This document shows positions 37,197-41,164 of a stretch of 41,164 nt of DNA, one piece after another. The first letter of the stretch is position 1. Each line of letters starts with the position of its first letter. The stretch comes from UBA922 sp964565405. GTDB taxonomy: Bacteria; Patescibacteriota; Patescibacteriia; Magasanikbacterales; UBA922. Below the pieces are notes generated by a model. That model did not search any database, was not told the DNA's origin, and saw only the letters and a list, made by a program, of their open reading frames with translations. The position numbers and the translations under genes are program-made. Where the stretch lies: positions 1-41,164 of the forward strand of contig CAZMEW010000009.1 of NCBI GenBank assembly GCA_964565405.1, read 5' to 3'.

Positions 37197-37880
37197 ATGG
37201 AACACAATATCAGGCATGCAGCAATTATTATGGACGGAAATAGGACATGGGCCACAGAGCATGGACTCCCCAAACTCATGGGGCACACAGAAGCAATAAA
37301 AGCCGGGAAACGAATGCTGAGAGGTGCAATTGAACGAAAGATACCTTATCTTACTGCATGGATATTATCAACAGAAAACTTAAATCGCTCCGAAGAAGAG
37401 TTAGCGCATCTTTTTTCACTCATTGAAAAAGTGCCAGAATTTTTTGATGAATTTATGGAGCATAACATGAGATTCAATACTATTGGGGATCTTTCAAGAA
37501 TTCCTGAAAAAGCACAAAAAACTCTAAACGATTTTAAAGAAAAAACAAGTAATAATAATGGGTTAGTTTTTTCACTCGCAGTTGCATACGGTGGGAGAGA
37601 CGAGATTGTCCGAGCAACAAGAAAAATAATCGACCAAGGATTAAAACCTGAAGAAGTGAATGAAGAATCCTTTGAAAAATTTCTAGATACTGCTGGAATT
37701 CCGGAAGTTGACCTGATTATTAGAACTGGAGGACATCAACGACTATCCGGATATTTACCCTGGCAATCAACCTACGCTGAAATATACTTTACAAGTGTTA
37801 GGTTTCCAGACTTTTCAGAACAAGAACTCGACAAGGCAATTGAATGGTTCAATCAACAGGAGAGAAAGAGGGGTAAGTAA
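37197..37880 (+). CDS. uppS: undecaprenyl (polyprenyl) diphosphate synthase
   Basis: Cis-prenyltransferase that extends farnesyl diphosphate to the C55 carrier lipid for cell wall synthesis. Family marks: HAAIIMDGNRTWA (D and N in DGN conserved), LTAWILSTENLNRSEEE, LVFSLAVAYGGRDEIV, VDLIIRTGGHQRLSGYLPWQSTYAEIYF. In DGN the following GR of most members is RT here. 227 residues, normal. It is divergent from the adenosyltransferase gene. Confidence 0.94.
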   Translation: MEHNIRHAAIIMDGNRTWATEHGLPKLMGHTEAIKAGKRMLRGAIERKIPYLTAWILSTENLNRSEEELAHLFSLIEKVPEFFDEFMEHNMRFNTIGDLSRIPEKAQKTLNDFKEKTSNNNGLVFSLAVAYGGRDEIVRATRKIIDQGLKPEEVNEESFEKFLDTAGIPEVDLIIRTGGHQRLSGYLPWQSTYAEIYFTSVRFPDFSEQELDKAIEWFNQQERKRGK

Positions 37881-37897
37881 CAAAAACACCCGCAATT

Positions 37898-37959
37898 CGT
37901 CATCCCCGTGAAAACGGGGATCTTATAAATTCTGGATTCCCGCTTTCGCGGGAATGACG
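37898..37959. repeat. composite palindromic repeat (GTCATTCCCGCG type)
   Basis: Two hairpins (CCCCGTGAAAACGGGG and TTCCCGCTTTCGCGGGAA) lie inside an outer inverted repeat of CGTCATCCCCG and CGGGAATGACG. This type is widely interspersed in bacterial genomes, as I recall. It sits just after uppS. Confidence 0.8.
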
Positions 37960-37966
37960 TACCAAA

Positions 37967-37991
37967 AAACCGGCGGATAGCCGGTTTAATC
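37967..37991 (+). terminator. terminator of uppS
   Basis: AAACCGGC (37967-37974) pairs with GCCGGTTT (37980-37987), followed by AATC, with A-rich left side. Weak T-run. Confidence 0.55.
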
Positions 37992-38083
37992 AATGGTTAC
38001 TGACTTGTAGCAATTTTAATGTTAGTAATTGTACTTTCTCTCTCTACATCTCAATTTCTCGACGGTCGTCAGTATCTTTAGAT

Positions 38084-38284
38084 TTAGCGGCCAGCGCGTT
38101 GTGATAACGCAGTACCCGCTAGGGCTCGACTCTTTCTTCCATATCTTTTATTTTTCAAAACCTTAGAAGCAATTCTTCCAACCCGTCGACTTGTTTTTCG
38201 ACTACCTTTCATATTTATGAAACTTTCTACAACCTTTCGATTGTTTAAAAATAAATGAACTTTAGGATTTACGACGTACTCCAT
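38084..38284 (-). CDS. small basic protein, 66 residues
   Basis: Very rich in Lys and Arg, with no Asp and a single Glu pair outside the basic region. The C-terminal part TSRRVGRIASKVLKNKRYGRKSRALAGTALSQR resembles a short motif I remember from small uncharacterised proteins in diverse bacteria (T-S-x-x-V-A-x-x-A-S-x-x-L, ending A-G-S-A-L-S-Q). This comparison is from memory. It follows nrdJ on the minus strand after a hairpin, and its ATG at 38284 has no clear Shine-Dalgarno. Nucleic acid binding is a plausible role; nothing more can be said. Confidence 0.62.
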   Translation of the reverse strand: MEYVVNPKVHLFLNNRKVVESFINMKGSRKTSRRVGRIASKVLKNKRYGRKSRALAGTALSQRAGR

Positions 38285-38292
38285 GATTCAAT

Positions 38293-38317
38293 AAAGCTAC
38301 CAAATATTGGTAGCTTT
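38293..38317. terminator. hairpin downstream of nrdJ
   Basis: Perfect 11-bp stem AAAGCTACCAA/TTGGTAGCTTT with a 3-base loop. T-rich flanks are weak on both strands. Confidence 0.65.
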
Positions 38318-38332
38318 ATGATTTATTGAGTT

Positions 38333-41164
38333 TTAACTACACCCAAGCGAATCTCCACAATTCAGACACTTATAGCACGCTCCATTACGAACCGTGATGT
38401 GTCCGCAGGTAGGGCACGCTGGAGCATCCCCCATCATCTCACCCAGCGCTGCATCAGACGCATTTACTGGTCCTGCAGTCTTAATCTCATCCTGCATGAG
38501 TTGTGGCTGAACTTCCTTTATAGGCTCTGGAACTACTTGTTCGAGCGGCATTGCTTCTTGAACTGTGTGTGGAGCGATCCGCGCCAAACTCTCGAACTTA
38601 TTTTTCTGAATTCCCTTTGGTGGAACCTGAACAAAATCTGTTCGTCCGAGATATTCCATACCAAGTACACGGAATACGAAGTCGATAATTGAGGTACAGT
38701 TCTTGATATTTGGATGATCAGTGAATCCACTAGGTTCAAATCGAGTGAAGACAAAATTCTCTACATACTTCTCAAGTGGTACTCCATATTGCAATCCCAT
38801 TGAGACTGAAACAGCGAACATATTGAGCAGACTTCGGACCGCTGCACCTTCCTTGTACATGTCGATAAATATTTCAGCGAGTTTTCCATCTGGATATTCG
38901 CCGGTACGGAGCCAGACTTGCTGGTTCCCCACTTTTGCCGCTACGGTGATTCCACTTCTTTTTGCAGGTAGTCTGCGTTTCTCACCATGGAGATATACCC
39001 GTCTTTCAGCAACTTCCCCGTCTCTCGTATATGATTCAAGTGGAGTATTAATACCTGCATGGTCACTGAGAATCTGACTTGCCTGTTCAAGCGCAGTGGT
39101 CATACGAACTGCTTCTACTTTAAGAGCAGGTGCAGCTACAGCGGGTGCCTTCACTTCTATTTCTTCTTTCTTATCTTCCACTTTCTCTTCTTTCTTTTTT
39201 GAGCCAGTAGATAATGGTTGTGAAAGTTTGCACCCATCACGATAGAGGGCTACAGCTTTCAACCCCACTCTCCATGATTCCTCATACGCATGTTTTACTT
39301 CGTCAATAGTAACTTCATGTGGCATGTTGATCGTCTTTGAGATCGCTCCAGAAAGGAATGGTTGAACCGCTGCCATCATTTTCACATGTCCCATATAGTG
39401 GATAAATCGCTTCCCCTTTTTACCATTTTTATTCGCAGTATCAAATACAGGGTAATGTTCTTTTTGCAATTGTGGAGCACCTTCAATTGTCATGGTTCCA
39501 CATACATATTCATTAGCCTCTTCAATTTCCTTATCCATGAATCCAAGCGCTTTTAGCATATTGAATTTTGGATCATTGTATTCTTTTTCACCAAATCCTA
39601 CGCGCTTCATCGCATCTTCTCCAAGTGTCCATACATTACATGCAAACTTGATATCAAATGCTCCCTCGAGCGCTTTATTAATAGCGCGAATATCGGCATC
39701 TATAAATCCTTTACTCTTGAGTGTCTCCGCATTGATATGAGGAGCGTGGGTTATATCAGCGGTTCCTCGCATATAATTCAGAATGGCACGAATTTGTTCA
39801 GAAGTGTACCCAAGTTGTTCAAGTGCTACAGGCACCGCATCATTTACAATTCGGAAATATCCTCCACCAGCAAGTTTTTTGAATTTCACCAATGCGAAAT
39901 CTGGTTCGACTCCAGTGGTAGCACAATCCATGAGCAATCCAATAGTCCCAGTGGGAGCAAGAAGTGTGGTTTGGGCATTGCGATATCCATATTTCTCACC
40001 CATATCAAGTGCCTCATTCCAGCTTTCTCGCGCAGCTGCAAGCAAATACGCAGGTGCGTGTTCTGGTTTGATACCTACTGGTTTCACGACTAATTTTTCA
40101 TATTCATGATCAGGTGCATTGAACGCTGCCCGGCGATGATTTCTCATAACACGGAGCATGTGTTCACGGTTGAGTTCGTATTTAGGAAAAGTTCCAAGAA
40201 ATTTTGCCATCTCAGCTGAAGTCTTATAGCTCTCAGCAGTCATAATAGCAGTTACTGCACCAGCATATCCATATGCTTCTTCTGATTCATAGGGAATTCC
40301 TGCAGTCATGAGGACTGACCCAATATTTGCATATCCAAGTCCAAGTGTTCGAAAATCATAACTTCCTTGTGCAATCTCTTTGCTTGGGAACTGTGCCATG
40401 AGCACACTGATTTCGAGAACTACAGTCCACACACGCACACCATGTTTGAATCCGGAAACATCAAAAGTCGCAGTCTTAGGATCAAAGAAGTGCATGAGAT
40501 TGAGGCTCGCAAGATTACATGCCGTATTGTCAAGAAACATGTACTCAGAACAAGGGTTTGATCCGTTGATTCTTCCTGATTGAGGACAGGTATGCCATTC
40601 ATTAATGGTTCCATCATACTGTACACCTGGATCGGCGCATGCCCATGCAGCAAACGCAATTTTATCCCACAAATCACGAGCTTTGAGCGTCTTACATACG
40701 CTTCCATCAGTTCTCCAAGTGAGATTCCATGAAGATCCATTTTTTACTGCATCCATGAATTTATGTGGTACACGCACAGAATTATTTGAATTCTGTCCTG
40801 CAACCGTCTGATACGCTTCTCCTTCGTAGTCCGAAGGATATCCTGCAGCAATAAGCGCTGCAACTTTTTGTTCTTCTTTTACTTTCCAGTCAATGAATGT
40901 TTCAACATCTGGATGATCGAGATCAACAATTACCATTTTTGCAGCACGTCGTGTTGTTCCTCCTGATTTGATAGCACCCGCAGCTCGGTCACCGATTTTG
41001 AGCCAACTCATGAGTCCGCTTGATTTTCCACCACCAGAGAGAGGTTCTCCACTTCCTCGAAGACCAGAAAAATTGGTCCCAGTACCTGATCCATATTTGA
41101 ATAATCGTGCTTCACGAGTCCAGAGATCCATGATTCCACCTTCTCCCACCAAATCATCTCGTAC
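38333..41164 (-). CDS. nrdJ: adenosylcobalamin-dependent (class II) ribonucleotide reductase, 5' end beyond window
   Basis: Reduces ribonucleotides to deoxyribonucleotides with adenosylcobalamin as the radical source. The frame is open to the right edge, so the N-terminus (roughly the first 150 residues or more) is missing; 943 residues are visible. Family marks: GEGGIMDLWTREARLFKYGSGTGTNFS, the N-P-C-S-E active-site motif in NGSNPCSEYMFLDNTACNLASLNL, and GPTGTIGLLMD-like APTGTIGLLMDCATTGVEP. The C-terminus is a zinc-ribbon-like tail CPTCGHI ... CYKCLNCGDSLGC, as in long NrdJ proteins. A low-complexity Lys/Glu linker lies in the middle (KKKEEKVEDKKEE). The cobalamin adenosyltransferase at 36566-37129 is nearby. 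Confidence 0.96.
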   Translation of the reverse strand, partial: VRDDLVGEGGIMDLWTREARLFKYGSGTGTNFSGLRGSGEPLSGGGKSSGLMSWLKIGDRAAGAIKSGGTTRRAAKMVIVDLDHPDVETFIDWKVKEEQKVAALIAAGYPSDYEGEAYQTVAGQNSNNSVRVPHKFMDAVKNGSSWNLTWRTDGSVCKTLKARDLWDKIAFAAWACADPGVQYDGTINEWHTCPQSGRINGSNPCSEYMFLDNTACNLASLNLMHFFDPKTATFDVSGFKHGVRVWTVVLEISVLMAQFPSKEIAQGSYDFRTLGLGYANIGSVLMTAGIPYESEEAYGYAGAVTAIMTAESYKTSAEMAKFLGTFPKYELNREHMLRVMRNHRRAAFNAPDHEYEKLVVKPVGIKPEHAPAYLLAAARESWNEALDMGEKYGYRNAQTTLLAPTGTIGLLMDCATTGVEPDFALVKFKKLAGGGYFRIVNDAVPVALEQLGYTSEQIRAILNYMRGTADITHAPHINAETLKSKGFIDADIRAINKALEGAFDIKFACNVWTLGEDAMKRVGFGEKEYNDPKFNMLKALGFMDKEIEEANEYVCGTMTIEGAPQLQKEHYPVFDTANKNGKKGKRFIHYMGHVKMMAAVQPFLSGAISKTINMPHEVTIDEVKHAYEESWRVGLKAVALYRDGCKLSQPLSTGSKKKEEKVEDKKEEIEVKAPAVAAPALKVEAVRMTTALEQASQILSDHAGINTPLESYTRDGEVAERRVYLHGEKRRLPAKRSGITVAAKVGNQQVWLRTGEYPDGKLAEIFIDMYKEGAAVRSLLNMFAVSVSMGLQYGVPLEKYVENFVFTRFEPSGFTDHPNIKNCTSIIDFVFRVLGMEYLGRTDFVQVPPKGIQKNKFESLARIAPHTVQEAMPLEQVVPEPIKEVQPQLMQDEIKTAGPVNASDAALGEMMGDAPACPTCGHITVRNGACYKCLNCGDSLGCS

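Noticed and set aside
36566..37288. Adenosyltransferase start at 37288
   Set aside because: The extra N-terminus overlaps uppS antisense and has no family similarity; the domain begins at 37129.

Overview
The window reads as part of a small, streamlined bacterial genome, most likely a Candidate Phyla Radiation (Patescibacteria, Parcubacteria-like) organism. This is an inference from gene content and style. The genes are compact and AT-leaning (a hand count of 7681-7740 in prfA gives 43% GC). Core genes mostly start without a Shine-Dalgarno sequence. Characteristic genes are a DUF3048 lipoprotein-like gene, a class II (B12-dependent) ribonucleotide reductase, a GatB-type amidotransferase, Cys-less bL31 and several unknown small membrane proteins. 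UGA is a normal stop codon (thyA, for example, ends in TGA), so this is not one of the UGA-recoded lineages. No phage, IS element or CRISPR array was seen.

Layout. 1-3608 (minus): a tRNA-Leu(UAG) cut by the window edge, then an rpsO / NYN nuclease / pnp cluster for translation and RNA decay. 3620-6145 (minus): a GC-rich CTP-dependent lipid kinase-like gene, then rpsB-tsf. 6148-9162: a GC-rich orphan (minus), rpmE, and the prfA-prmC termination pair. 9134-10306: two tandem 117-residue Nfu_N-like genes. 10314-14681 (minus): DUF3048 protein, bL25, a small zinc-ribbon protein, RodA and a membrane-anchored protein. 14713-17527 (plus): gyrB and a very AT-rich orphan. 17546-18728 (minus): two GC-rich orphans. 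18733-20143 (plus): secE-nusG-rplK. 20145-24535 (plus): a secreted protein, a D-2-hydroxyacid dehydrogenase with a BASS-type transporter, then rplA, separated from rplK. 24699-29168 (plus): a dTMP synthesis cluster (dCMP deaminase, P-loop kinase, dUTPase, ThyA, DHFR, Tmk) and a membrane protein. 29215-31394 (plus): gatB, a Nudix hydrolase and a 48-residue zinc ribbon. 31394-32963 (minus): miaA and an unknown gene. 33029-34750 (plus): a minimal RsuA-like protein and an AI-2E-family permease. 34764-37129 (minus): a membrane/pilin-like fusion, tRNA-Leu(UAA), a CBU_0592-like membrane protein and a PduO-type cobalamin adenosyltransferase. 37197-37990: uppS and a repeat. 38084-41164 (minus): a small basic protein and nrdJ, which runs off the right edge.

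Two themes stand out. First, deoxynucleotide supply: NrdJ needs adenosylcobalamin, which the adenosyltransferase could regenerate, and the dTMP cluster turns dCMP/dUTP into dTTP precursors. Second, six GC-rich genes (hand-counted 60-nt rows of 55-63% GC) sit between AT-leaning core operons. Each has a strong Shine-Dalgarno start (two of them GTG), and most have their own recognisable promoter and terminator, so they look like self-contained single-gene cassettes. Two of them are tandem paralogues with a stand-alone Nfu_N-like domain, and one carries an internal duplication. These cassettes are the best candidates here for undescribed biology.

Four kinds of short palindromic repeat are interspersed, one of them inside the coding sequence of pnp. 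Short intergenic stretches not listed show nothing recognisable.
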